Shown: positions 42,020-50,220 of the stretch, one piece after another | How the letters are laid out: the number at the start of each line of letters is the position of its first letter | How positions within the stretch are numbered: the first letter of the stretch is position 1 | Assembly (NCBI RefSeq): GCF_009729075.1 | Contig: NZ_VTGY01000011.1 | Span: forward strand, 248,001-312,000 | From: Mycolicibacterium sp. CBMA 226 | GTDB lineage: Bacteria > Actinomycetota > Actinomycetes > Mycobacteriales > Mycobacteriaceae | Reading direction: 5' to 3' | DNA: 64,000 nt | Made by a program: the position numbers and the translations under genes | The notes under the pieces: model-generated | Told to the model about the DNA's origin: nothing | What the model saw: the letters and a program-made list of their open reading frames with translations, nothing else | Databases searched by the model: none

Positions 42020-42783
42020 CTGGCCCGCTCGCCGCGGAATCCGTCAGCTGGTCGGCCGGCGGACGGCTCGTCATCGACGGGGTGTCGCTGGTGGTGGCCG
42101 ACGGTGAGACGCTGGGCCTGCTCGGCCCCAACGGGGCCGGCAAGTCGTCGCTGTTGCGGTTGCTCGCCGGACTACGGCGGGCCGACGACGGGGCGGTGCT
42201 GCTCGACGGAGAGCCACTCGCCGACATCCGGCGGCGGACCGTCGCGCAACGCATCGCGGTGGTCGAGCAGCAGGTGAGTACCGACCTCGACCTCACCGTC
42301 GAACAGATCGTGCGGTTGGGCCGAATTCCGCACCGCGACATCTGGTCTGGCGATACCGAGGCTGACATCCGCGCGGTGGAACGCGCCTTGGAACAGACCG
42401 AGATGACGGCCATGCGCGGCCGGGACTGGCGCACGCTGTCCGGCGGTGAGCAGCAGCGGGTGCAGATCGCGCGGGCGCTGGCTCAGGAACCCCGCGAATT
42501 GCTACTCGACGAACCCACCAACCACCTCGACATCCGGCACCAGTTCGAGCTGCTGGCGCTCATCCGCGCGTTGCCGGTGACGGCGGTGGTGACACTGCAC
42601 GATCTGACGCTTGCGGCGTTGTTCTGCGACCGGCTCGTCGTGCTCGACAAGGGGCTGGTCGTCGCCGCCGGGACTCCGACCGGAGTTCTTACTGCTGATC
42701 TGATTTCGTCGGTCTACGGCGTCACGGCGCGGGTCACCGTCGACGACATCGGCCGCCCGTCCATCCAGCTCCTGCCGCCATAA
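42016..42783 (+). CDS. btuD: Cobalamin-type ABC importer, ATP-binding protein (BtuD-like)
   Basis: 255 residues with a complete ATPase: Walker A LLGPNGAGKSSLLRLLAG, Q-loop region IAVVEQQVSTDL, signature LSGGEQQRVQIARAL, Walker B ELLLDEPTNHLD, and the H-loop VVTLHDLTLAALFCD. It belongs to the FepC/BtuD subgroup (WSAGGRLVIDGVSLVV at the start). It powers uptake through the neighbouring permease. The start is ATG 42016, overlapping the permease stop. A strong hairpin follows about 30 bases after the stop, ending the operon. Confidence 0.88.
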   Translation: MTGPLAAESVSWSAGGRLVIDGVSLVVADGETLGLLGPNGAGKSSLLRLLAGLRRADDGAVLLDGEPLADIRRRTVAQRIAVVEQQVSTDLDLTVEQIVRLGRIPHRDIWSGDTEADIRAVERALEQTEMTAMRGRDWRTLSGGEQQRVQIARALAQEPRELLLDEPTNHLDIRHQFELLALIRALPVTAVVTLHDLTLAALFCDRLVVLDKGLVVAAGTPTGVLTADLISSVYGVTARVTVDDIGRPSIQLLPP

Positions 42784-42811
42784 CCCGCAACCTGGCGCTC
42801 ACCTTCCTTGG

Positions 42812-42869
42812 CGAGCAGACGCGAAAACCCCCAATTTCCGCAGAAAAAGGGGGTTTTCGCGTCTGCTCG
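42812..42869. terminator. Strong hairpin, CAGACGCGAAAACCCCC family (copy 2)
   Basis: A perfect 21-bp stem (arms 42812-42832 and 42849-42869, beginning CGAGCAGACGCGAAAACC) with a 16-base loop. It sits between the convergent btuD and htdX genes. The arm shares AGCAGACGCGAAAACCCCC with the terminator at 22628. Confidence 0.88.
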
Positions 42870-42872
42870 TGA

Positions 42873-43715
42873 TCAGAGGTCAGTGACCGTGGCCGTCAGG
42901 TGCGGGTAACCCTTCGACAGGTTGCGCAGTGCCAGCTCCCAGCCGCCGTCGATGGGTTCGACATACAGGCCCACCTTGGCCGGCAGCAGCACGGGCTTGC
43001 CGAATTTGACGGAATACCGAACGGCATCCGGCAGCTGGCCCTCGATGTTGGCCAGAACCGCTGCGGCGCTGAACATTCCGTGCGCAATCGCAGTCGGGAA
43101 GCCGAACAGTTTGGCGCCGATCGAGCTGGTGTGGATCGGGTTGTGATCGCCACCGACGTCGGCGTAGTGCCGAATCTGGCCCGGCGTGATGCTGATGACC
43201 GCGTTGGGCGGCGGCAGCTTCGGTTGCTTCACCGGCTCCGGCTTCGGCTCGCCCGACAGGCTGGTGCGCTGCTGGTGCAGGAACGTGGTGACCTGACTCC
43301 ACACCAGATCGTTGCCGACCTTGATGTCGGTGACGATGTCGACCAGCAGTCCCTTGCGATGCTCGCGCAGGTTCTCCGCACGCACCGCCACATCCAGTTC
43401 GTCGGTGACCTTGATGGGCCGGTACTGGGTGATGTGGTTCTCGATGTGCACCGAACCCATTGCGGCGAACGGGAAATCGAATCCGGTGACGAGCGACATC
43501 ATGGTCGGGAACGTCAGCGCGAACGGGTAGGTCAGCGGCACGGTGTCGCCGAACCGCAGCCCGGTCACCGCCGCGTACTCGGCGACGTTGGTCGGGTCGA
43601 TGGTCAGGCCCGCCACCGTCACGGTGCGCACCGGCAGGGTGGACCCACGCGACACGAACGGCAGCGCACCCGCCACCGCCCGTGCCATGTTCAGAAGACC
43701 GTTGGGCTGCGACAT
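42873..43715 (-). CDS. htdX: MaoC-like (R)-specific hydratase/dehydratase, HtdX type
   Basis: 280 residues from ATG 43715. Double hot-dog protein: N-terminal half with AVTGLRFGDTVPLTYPFALT, C-terminal half with the hydratase-2 motif YADVGGDHNPIHTSSIGAKL followed by FPTAIAHGMFSAAAVLAN (catalytic Asp and His present). It hydrates trans-2-enoyl thioesters to (R)-3-hydroxyacyl thioesters or the reverse. It starts one base after the fabG4 stop, so the two are one operon, as in Rv0242c-Rv0241c. (R)-3-hydroxyacyl-CoA is also the PHA monomer, relevant to the synthase gene 7 kb away. Confidence 0.87.
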   Translation of the reverse strand: MSQPNGLLNMARAVAGALPFVSRGSTLPVRTVTVAGLTIDPTNVAEYAAVTGLRFGDTVPLTYPFALTFPTMMSLVTGFDFPFAAMGSVHIENHITQYRPIKVTDELDVAVRAENLREHRKGLLVDIVTDIKVGNDLVWSQVTTFLHQQRTSLSGEPKPEPVKQPKLPPPNAVISITPGQIRHYADVGGDHNPIHTSSIGAKLFGFPTAIAHGMFSAAAVLANIEGQLPDAVRYSVKFGKPVLLPAKVGLYVEPIDGGWELALRNLSKGYPHLTATVTDL

Positions 43716-43716
43716 G

Positions 43717-45066
43717 TCAGGCTCCCAACAGGGCCTGGCCGCAGACCCGAATCGTGTTGCCGGTGACGGCATTCGACGCGGGGCAGGCGAAGTAGGCGAT
43801 CAGCTCGGCGACGTCGACAGGCAGGCCGCCCTGGAACAGCGAGTTGAGGCGACGGCCCACCTCGCGGGTCGCGAGCGGGATGGCGTCGGTCATCTTGGTC
43901 TCGATGAAGCCCGGCGCGACGGCGTTGATGGTGACGCCCTTCTCGCCGAACACCTCGGCGTACGCGTCGGTCATGCCGATCATGCCGGCCTTGGTGGCGG
44001 CGTAGTTGGTCTGACCGCGGTTACCGGCGATACCGGCCATCGACGACAGGCCGACGATCCGGCCGCCCTCGCCGATGGTGCCGTTCTCGACCAGGCCCTG
44101 CGCAAGACGTTGCGGCGCAAGCAGGTTCACGGCGATCACCGAGTCCCAGCGGGCGTCGTCCATGTTGGCGAGCAGCTTGTCGCGGGTGATGCCGGCGTTG
44201 TTGACGAGGACGTCGGCCTTGCCGCCGTGGTGCTCGGTCAGGTGGGCCACGATCTGGGCGACGGCGTCGTCGGCCGTCACGTCCAGGGCCAGTGCGGTGC
44301 CGCCGACCGCGGCGGCGGTCTCGGCCAGCGCGTCCGCGGCCTGCGGGACGTCGATGGCGACGACGGCGGCGCCGTCACGCGCGAACACCCGAGCGATCTC
44401 GGCGCCGATACCGCGGGCGGCGCCGGTCACCAGCGCGACCTTGCCGGCCAGCGGCTTGTCCCAGTCGGCCGGGGGGACAGAGTCGGCGGCACCGACGTGG
44501 AACACCTGGCCGTCGACGTAGGCCGACTTGCCCGACAGCAGGAAGCGGACGGTCGACTCGATGCCCGAGGCCGCGGGTGAAGCAGCAGCAGACAGGTAGA
44601 CCAGTCCGATGGTGGCACCGCGCTGCAGCTCCTTGCCGAGCGAGCGGGTGAAGCCTTCGAGGGCGCGCTGGGCGATGCGCTCGTCGATGGTGTCGGTCTC
44701 ATCAGGCGTGGTGCCGACGACGACGACGCGGCTGTTGGGGGCCAGGTTGCGCAGCACGGGGGTGAAGAACTGGTGGAGCTGCTTGAGCTGCTCGGGCTTG
44801 GTGATGCCGGTGGCGTCGAACAGCAGGCCACCGAACGAGTCGGCCCAGCGGCCGCCCACGTTGTTGCCCACGAGGTCGTAGTCGTCGGCGAGGGCAGCGC
44901 GCAGGGGCTCGGCCACGCGGCCTTCGCCGCCGATCAGCAGGGGGCCGGCCAGCGGGGGTTCGCCGGCCTTGTAGCGGCGCAGCGGCTGGGGCTGCGGCAC
45001 ACCGAGCTGCTTGGCCAGGAACGAACCCGGACCAGAGGTGAGAACTTGGGAGAGGACGTCAGCCAT
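43717..45066 (-). CDS. fabG4: High-molecular-weight 3-ketoacyl reductase FabG4
   Basis: 449 residues, about twice the length of ordinary FabG. The N-terminal half is a degenerate flavodoxin-like/Rossmann region ([20 protein letters not shown]). The C-terminal half is a full short-chain dehydrogenase: [34 protein letters not shown], catalytic Ser ([12 protein letters not shown]) and YAATKAG (Tyr/Lys). It is an NADH-linked 3-ketoacyl-CoA/ACP reductase by analogy with FabG4 (Rv0242c). It is divergent from fadA2, with a TTAC-N6-GTAA palindrome between. First gene of fabG4-htdX. Confidence 0.9.
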   Translation of the reverse strand: MADVLSQVLTSGPGSFLAKQLGVPQPQPLRRYKAGEPPLAGPLLIGGEGRVAEPLRAALADDYDLVGNNVGGRWADSFGGLLFDATGITKPEQLKQLHQFFTPVLRNLAPNSRVVVVGTTPDETDTIDERIAQRALEGFTRSLGKELQRGATIGLVYLSAAASPAASGIESTVRFLLSGKSAYVDGQVFHVGAADSVPPADWDKPLAGKVALVTGAARGIGAEIARVFARDGAAVVAIDVPQAADALAETAAAVGGTALALDVTADDAVAQIVAHLTEHHGGKADVLVNNAGITRDKLLANMDDARWDSVIAVNLLAPQRLAQGLVENGTIGEGGRIVGLSSMAGIAGNRGQTNYAATKAGMIGMTDAYAEVFGEKGVTINAVAPGFIETKMTDAIPLATREVGRRLNSLFQGGLPVDVAELIAYFACPASNAVTGNTIRVCGQALLGA

Positions 45067-45123
45067 TGCGGACCTTTCTGCGGACGTGTGTCGTATAGAC
45101 GGAACCGTCTTGTCAGAGACGAA

Positions 45124-45139
45124 CTTACTCCAGAGTAAG
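45124..45139. promoter_or_regulatory. Operator-like palindrome CTTACTCCAGAGTAAG
   Basis: 7-bp perfect arms around CA, core TTAC-N6-GTAA. It lies in the 145-base gap between the divergent fabG4 and fadA2 genes. The same core is found upstream of fadE5 (57528-57543). A TAATAT at 45149-45154 may be the fadA2 -10 element, so the palindrome would lie over the spacer. Confidence 0.6.
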
Positions 45140-45211
45140 AACGGTGGGTAATATAGGCGTCAAGCAACATCTTGCCTCAGTCATCGAACGTCAAGGAACT
45201 GGAGAAAAACC

Positions 45212-46513
45212 GTGGCCGAGACCAACAGCCGCCGCCGCGTGGCCGTCCTGGGTGGTAACCGCATTCCCTTCGCACGATCTGACGGTGCGTACGCAAACGC
45301 CTCCAACCAGGACATGTTCACCGCGGCCCTGGACGGCCTGATCGACCGCTTCAACCTCAAGGGCGAGAAGCTCGACATGGTCATCGGCGGCGCCGTCCTC
45401 AAGCACAGCCGTGATTTCAATCTCATGCGCGAGTGTGTGCTCGGCACCTCGCTGTCGCCGTACACGCCGGCCTTCGACCTGCAGCAGGCCTGTGGGACCG
45501 GTCTGCAGTCGGCCATCGCGGCCGCTGACGGCATCGCGGCCGGCCGCTACCAGGTGGCCGCCGCCGGCGGTGTGGACACCGCGTCGGACGCGCCCATCGC
45601 CCTCGGCAACGACCTGCGCCGCGTGCTGCTGAGCCTGCGCCGCGCCAAGTCGAACGTCGACCGCCTGAAGCTCGTCGGCAAGCTGCCGGCTGCCGTCGGT
45701 GTCGAGATCCCGGTCAACAGCGAGGCCCGCACCGGCCTGTCGATGGGCGAGCACGCCGCCCAGACCGCCAAGGAAATGGGCGTCAAGCGCACCGACCAGG
45801 ACGCGCTGGCCGCCGCCAGCCACCAGAACATGGCCGCCGCCTACGACCGCGGCTTCTTCGACGACCTGGTCAGCCCCTTCCTGGGCCTGTACCGCGACAA
45901 CAACCTGCGCGCCGACTCGTCGACCGAGAAGCTCGCCAAGCTGAAGCCCGTGTTCGGCGTAAAGCTGGGCGACGCCACCATGACCGCCGGTAACTCGACC
46001 CCGCTGACCGACGGCGCGTCGGTGGCGCTGCTGTCGACCGACGAATGGGCGGCCGAGCACGACATCCCGGTGCTGGCCTACTTCGTCGACTCCGAGACCG
46101 CCGCGGTCGACTACGTCAACGGCCCGGATGGCCTGCTCATGGCCCCGACCTACGCCGTGCCGCGCCTGCTGGCCCGCAACGGCCTGACGCTGCAGGACTT
46201 CGACTTCTACGAGATTCACGAGGCCTTCGCTTCCGTGGTGCTGGCCACGCTCGCGGCCTGGGAGTCGCCCGAGTACTGCAAGGGTCGCCTCGGACTGGAC
46301 GCGCCGCTCGGCTCGATCGACCGGTCCAAGCTCAACGTCAACGGCTCGTCACTGGCCGCGGGTCACCCGTTCGCCGCGACCGGCGGCCGCATTGTGGCCC
46401 AGCTGGCCAAGCAGCTCGCGGAGAAGAAGAAGGAAACGGGCCAGCCCGTGCGCGGCCTGATCTCCATCTGCGCCGCAGGCGGGCAGGGCGTCACCGCGAT
46501 CCTGGAGGCGTAA
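45212..46513 (+). CDS. fadA2: Acetyl-CoA acetyltransferase (thiolase) FadA2
   Basis: 433 residues. Thiolase features: acylated Cys in FDLQQACGTGLQSAIAAAD, the loop SMGEHAAQTAKEMGVKRTDQ, His in YEIHEAFASVVLATLAAW, and the C-terminal SSLAAGHPFAATGGRI and SICAAGGQGVTAILEA (second Cys). It cleaves 3-ketoacyl-CoA, or in reverse joins two acetyl-CoA. The start is GTG 45212. It is divergent from fabG4 and ends at a strong terminator. In M. tuberculosis, fadE5 follows directly as I recall; here 9 kb separate them. Confidence 0.92.
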   Translation: MAETNSRRRVAVLGGNRIPFARSDGAYANASNQDMFTAALDGLIDRFNLKGEKLDMVIGGAVLKHSRDFNLMRECVLGTSLSPYTPAFDLQQACGTGLQSAIAAADGIAAGRYQVAAAGGVDTASDAPIALGNDLRRVLLSLRRAKSNVDRLKLVGKLPAAVGVEIPVNSEARTGLSMGEHAAQTAKEMGVKRTDQDALAAASHQNMAAAYDRGFFDDLVSPFLGLYRDNNLRADSSTEKLAKLKPVFGVKLGDATMTAGNSTPLTDGASVALLSTDEWAAEHDIPVLAYFVDSETAAVDYVNGPDGLLMAPTYAVPRLLARNGLTLQDFDFYEIHEAFASVVLATLAAWESPEYCKGRLGLDAPLGSIDRSKLNVNGSSLAAGHPFAATGGRIVAQLAKQLAEKKKETGQPVRGLISICAAGGQGVTAILEA

Positions 46514-46524
46514 CAGCCGAACGT

Positions 46525-46574
46525 GGTGGGAATGGCTGCCGAACCAGCGGTTTTGCGGCCATTTCCACCTTTTT
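46525..46574 (+). terminator. Intrinsic terminator after fadA2
   Basis: Arms GGTGGGAATGGC and GCCATTTCCACC (one mismatch) form a stem, followed directly by TTTTT at 46570-46574. This is a rare textbook U-tailed terminator for this genome, 11 bases past the fadA2 stop. Confidence 0.85.
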
Positions 46575-46717
46575 CGCCGGGTGTGTAACGCCCCGTGAAG
46601 CCCCGGCGATATCCCAAGTGCCTCGTGTTTCCGTCTGACCCCCGACCTGGCGGAGGCACGGGGCACTCTCGTGTTCGGGGCGGACAAGCTTGGGCTGGTA
46701 TGCGTTCCGCGCTCCTA

Positions 46718-46781
46718 TGCCGAACGTGCAGCTTTCGGCGGCCAGGATCGAGATCTGGGTCCAAAAGCTGCACATTCGGCG
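46718..46781. repeat. Intergenic hairpin, GCCGAACGTGCAGCTTT type
   Basis: Arms TGCCGAACGTGCAGCTTT (46718-46735) and AAAGCTGCACATTCGGCG (46764-46781) pair over about 18 bases. The 330-base convergent gap between fadA2 and the DUF488 gene also holds two fragments reading CGAGCAGA (46790-46806), like the outer arm of the terminators at 22628 and 42812. No gene is seen in this gap. Confidence 0.7.
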
Positions 46782-46841
46782 TAGGGCCCGCGAGCAGACC
46801 CGCGAGCAGAGAGGTGGCCTGCCGACGGCGGCGCCGAAACC

Positions 46842-47165
46842 TCAGAGCAGCGCCGACAGCACCGGCACGTGACTGATGGCGACGTCCTTGGCCGCGGTCG
46901 TCAGGGTGACTGGGCCCATCGCCCGCAGTTGGGCCAGCGCATCCGAGCCCACCAACTCCGCCCGGTAGTCCGCGGCGAACTTGTCGAACTCGTCCGGGTG
47001 CGCGTGGTACCACTTGCGCAGTTCGTTCGACGGCGCGACGTGCGGCATCCACGTGCCGACCCGCGGATCGTTCTTGTGGATTCCTCGGGGCCACAACCTG
47101 TCCACAGTCACCCGGGGTGGTTGTGCTGGATCCACCGGGTCGTACACCCGAGCAGTGTCGGTCAT
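46842..47165 (-). CDS. DUF488 family protein
   Basis: 107 residues from ATG 47165. The pattern RVTVDRLWPRGIHKNDPRVG, APSNELRKWYHAHPDEFDKF and AADYRAELVGSDALAQL is typical of small DUF488 proteins. These are soluble, widespread and of unknown function. It overlaps the end of the TDT transporter gene (ATGA), so the two are translationally coupled and may work together. C-terminal text VTLTTAAKDVAISHVPVL is conserved in the family. Confidence 0.82.
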   Translation of the reverse strand: MTDTARVYDPVDPAQPPRVTVDRLWPRGIHKNDPRVGTWMPHVAPSNELRKWYHAHPDEFDKFAADYRAELVGSDALAQLRAMGPVTLTTAAKDVAISHVPVLSALL

Positions 47166-48277
47166 TTCGGATCCTTGTGGATGACTGCCGGAGCAGGCGG
47201 TGGGGCGAACAGGCTGCCTCCGACACTGCCACGCAGCGTGCGCACCGCGACCAGTGCCCAGGTACACAACAGGAAGACGTAGGCCACGACGGCGGCGACG
47301 CGGAACGCGGGCAGGCCGGTGTGCGCGGCGAGCTGCGATGTGCCGGTGACGAACGTGCCGACGGGAAAGGTCAGGCTCCACCACGTCAGCGCGAAAGGCA
47401 TGCCGCGCCGCATGGTCCGCACCGTCAGGGCGCTGGCCAGGCTGATCCACAGCACCGCGAAACCCCACACGGGGACGCCGAACAGCACCGCGAAGATGTT
47501 CATGCCGGAAGCCAGCTCCGGGCTGATCGCCGAGGCCGCCGCCGTCCCCAGCAGCCCCGCGGCGGTGATGCCCTGCCCGAGCGGGCCCAGCACGATCCAC
47601 AGCGTCGGGACGCGGGCCGATCCCGAGGTGCCGTAGTGCGCCAGCCGGCTCCAGATCATCGTGATGATGATCAGCGCAGCGATCAGCGAAAGCCCGAACA
47701 TCGCGAAGCAGCCGTAGAACATCGTGGCGCGGGCCGTGCCCGGCTCCAGATGGGGAAGCAGGAGCGCACCCGAGGCCGCTGACACCATCGGGGGCACGAC
47801 GGGCATCAGCCAGCCGCCGAATGCAGCGTCCGGTCCGACTTCCAGCTGCGTGAACATCAGGAACGGGATGGTCATCGCGGTGAACAGGCCACCGATGGTG
47901 CCCGCGGTCCACAGGATCCAGTCGAGGTCGACGGCGAAGCGCGTGCCGATCAGGTCCTTCCCGATCAGCAGGGCGCCGAGGCCGACGGTCATCAGCGCCA
48001 TGGGTGCCGCACCGTAGAAGTGCGTCATCTGCGGGTTGCGCACCTGGCCGCGCGCCACCGTGGGGTGGCGCACCCACTGCACCGACACTGCGACGATCAG
48101 GAGCACCAGCAGGGCCGTCGCGATCACCCACACGCCTTCGGCGAAGCCTCGCAGTCCCGGCAGGTGCACGGGCAGGGACGCGGCTGCCGTCGCGACGATG
48201 CCCGTGCCCATGACCGACGCGAACCAGTTGGGCCCGAAGTATTGCAGCCGGGCGGTCTTGGGCGCATCTGTACTCAT
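47162..48277 (-). CDS. TDT-family (SLAC1/TehA-like) transporter
   Basis: 371 residues from ATG 48277. Ten helices, beginning with the family opener FGPNWFASVMGTGIVATAAA. Later come GAAPMALMTVGLGALLIGKD, LMPVVPPMVSAASGALLLPH and LTWWSLTFPVGTFVTGTSQL with a conserved Phe/Trp pore region. The family exports or conducts small anions: malate, sulfite, chloride, or tellurite-related substrates. The substrate cannot be read here. Coupled to the DUF488 gene; divergent from the F420-type oxidoreductase. Confidence 0.84.
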   Translation of the reverse strand: MSTDAPKTARLQYFGPNWFASVMGTGIVATAAASLPVHLPGLRGFAEGVWVIATALLVLLIVAVSVQWVRHPTVARGQVRNPQMTHFYGAAPMALMTVGLGALLIGKDLIGTRFAVDLDWILWTAGTIGGLFTAMTIPFLMFTQLEVGPDAAFGGWLMPVVPPMVSAASGALLLPHLEPGTARATMFYGCFAMFGLSLIAALIIITMIWSRLAHYGTSGSARVPTLWIVLGPLGQGITAAGLLGTAAASAISPELASGMNIFAVLFGVPVWGFAVLWISLASALTVRTMRRGMPFALTWWSLTFPVGTFVTGTSQLAAHTGLPAFRVAAVVAYVFLLCTWALVAVRTLRGSVGGSLFAPPPAPAVIHKDPK

Positions 48278-48358
48278 GCCCGATCCGCCTGCACTACTCG
48301 CTGGGAAGTCATGGTTCGATACAAACAGGTGACCCAAACCGGCCTCAAGGAGCATCCC

Positions 48359-49276
48359 GTGCAGATCAGCATTTTCGGTTCGCTGAGTGGTCTCAAATCG
48401 CCTGTCGACGACACCGTCGCGTACCTGGCGCAGCTGCATGAGGAGGGTTTCCGTCGGGCCTGGTTCGCCCAGATGCCTTACGAGCCAGACCTCCTCACGG
48501 TGTTGACCGTCGGGCTGCGTGAAGTCGACGGCATCGAGGCCGGCACCGGCGTGCTCCCCATTCAGAATCAGCATCCGATGCTGCTGGCGCAGCGGGCACT
48601 GACCATCAGCCAGATGTCGGGCGGACGGCTGCTGCTCGGACTGGGCATGACGCACCAGGCCGTCACCGAGGGTATGTGGGGCATCCCGTGGGACAAGCCG
48701 GTGCGCCGGCTCAATGAATACCTGGACGGCTTGCTGCCGCTGCTGAACGGTGAGAAGGCCGACGCCGGCGGCGAGACGGTGACCACGCGGGGAGCGCTGA
48801 TGATCCCCGGCGCCCCGACCCCACCCGTGTACATCGCCGCCCTCGGACCGAAGCTGCTGCAGATCGCCGGACGGCGTTCCGCCGGCACGGTGACCTGGAT
48901 GACCGGGCCGAAAACCCTTGCGGGCCACGTCAGCCCGACATTGCGTCAAGCAGCCGCGGACGCCGGCCGAGCCGACGCGGTCCGGGTGGTGGCGGCCATC
49001 CCGGTTTCGGTGACCGACGACGTCGACGGCGCCCGCAAGCTGGCCGCCGAGCAATTCGCGATCTATGGGCACTTGCCGTCGTACCGCGCGATGCTCGACC
49101 GCGAGGGCTACGCCGGCCCGGAGGATGTCGCGATCATCGGTGATGAGCAGACGGTGCGTGATCGGCTCGCCGAGCTCCAAGCCGCGGGCGTCGACGAATA
49201 CGTCGGCGTGACGTTCGATCCGTCGCCCGAAGGCCGGGCCCGCACCCGCGCTGTACTCAAAAGCCTGGAATCCTGA
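48359..49276 (+). CDS. LLM-class F420-dependent oxidoreductase
   Basis: 305 residues from GTG 48359, chosen for its AAGGAG site 6 bases upstream; ATG 48311 is in frame but has no site. Luciferase-like TIM barrel: LQEEGF-type helix (LAQLHEEGFRRAWFAQMPYE), GTGVLPIQNQHPMLLAQRAL, TISQMSGGRLLLGLGMTHQ and the C-terminal VGVTFDPSPEGRARTRAVL. Mycobacterial members use F420H2 to reduce diverse substrates. It is divergent from the TDT transporter. The substrate is unknown. Confidence 0.85.
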   Translation: MQISIFGSLSGLKSPVDDTVAYLAQLHEEGFRRAWFAQMPYEPDLLTVLTVGLREVDGIEAGTGVLPIQNQHPMLLAQRALTISQMSGGRLLLGLGMTHQAVTEGMWGIPWDKPVRRLNEYLDGLLPLLNGEKADAGGETVTTRGALMIPGAPTPPVYIAALGPKLLQIAGRRSAGTVTWMTGPKTLAGHVSPTLRQAAADAGRADAVRVVAAIPVSVTDDVDGARKLAAEQFAIYGHLPSYRAMLDREGYAGPEDVAIIGDEQTVRDRLAELQAAGVDEYVGVTFDPSPEGRARTRAVLKSLES

Positions 49277-49337
49277 CCAGGTTTGGCAAGGCTTCGTTGG
49301 CTGGCGGATAGCCGCCAGCCCGGATAGCGTTGCAGGA

Positions 49338-50051
49338 ATGGCGATCTCGTCTCATGCTGCCGAGCCCCATGAGGGTTCGGTCGCGTCGAAACTGAACTGG
49401 TTGCGCGCCGGGGTGCTCGGCGCCAATGACGGCATCGTGTCGACCGCGGGCATCGTCGTCGGCGTCGCAGCCGCGACAGCGGACCGCGGGCCGATCTTCA
49501 CCGCCGGCATGGCCGGTCTGGTGGCCGGCGCGGTGTCGATGGCTCTGGGCGAGTACGTCTCGGTGAGCTCGCAGCGCGACACCGAACGTGCGCTGCTGGC
49601 CAAGGAGCGGCGCGAGCTCAAGGAAGACCCCGAGGCCGAACTCGATGAACTGGCCAGCCTGCTGGAAGGCAGAGGCCTGTCACCGGCGACGGCGCGCACG
49701 GCTGCCGAGGAACTCACCGATCACAACGCGTTCGCGGCGCATGCGGTCGTTGAATTGGGCATCACGCCAGGTGATTTGTCGAACCCCTGGGCGGCCGCCT
49801 TGTCGTCCGCGGTGGCGTTCACGGTCGGGGCGCTGTTGCCGCTGATCGCGATCCTGCTGCCCCCGACGGCCTACCGGGTCCCGGTGACCATGTTCGCGGT
49901 GCTGCTGGCGCTGGCCATCACCGGCGTGGTGTCGGCCCGGCTCGGCGGCGCGTCCGTCGGAAAGGCTGTGGCCCGCAACGTGATAGGCGGCGCTCTGGCG
50001 TTGGGTGCCACCTATGCCGTCGGTCATCTGGTCGGTGGCGTCGTCGCCTGA
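49338..50051 (+). CDS. VIT1/CCC1-family metal (Fe2+/Mn2+) transporter
   Basis: 237 residues with five helices. Family signatures: WLRAGVLGANDGIVSTAGIV, MAGLVAGAVSMALGEYVSVS, SQRDTERALLAKERRELKED, and a metal-binding-type acidic linker ending in AAEELTDHNAFAAHAVVELG. VIT proteins move Fe2+ or Mn2+ out of the cytosol. It stands 61 bases after the oxidoreductase gene on the same strand. No IdeR or MntR box was recognised. About 170 bases without a gene follow it. Confidence 0.87.
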   Translation: MAISSHAAEPHEGSVASKLNWLRAGVLGANDGIVSTAGIVVGVAAATADRGPIFTAGMAGLVAGAVSMALGEYVSVSSQRDTERALLAKERRELKEDPEAELDELASLLEGRGLSPATARTAAEELTDHNAFAAHAVVELGITPGDLSNPWAAALSSAVAFTVGALLPLIAILLPPTAYRVPVTMFAVLLALAITGVVSARLGGASVGKAVARNVIGGALALGATYAVGHLVGGVVA

Positions 50052-50220
50052 GCCCGGCTGACCCGCCCGCCGTCGGCACTGGCGTTTGTCGGCGTGTCGG
50101 GCATTGGCGTGTCGACGCTCCTGGTTGGAGCTGCCTCTCTCTACACAACGTTCGCCTCCCGATCGCATGTGCCAAGAGAGAGACCTTCCCCGGGCGTCGG
50201 CGCACGATCGCTGCTGGCGG

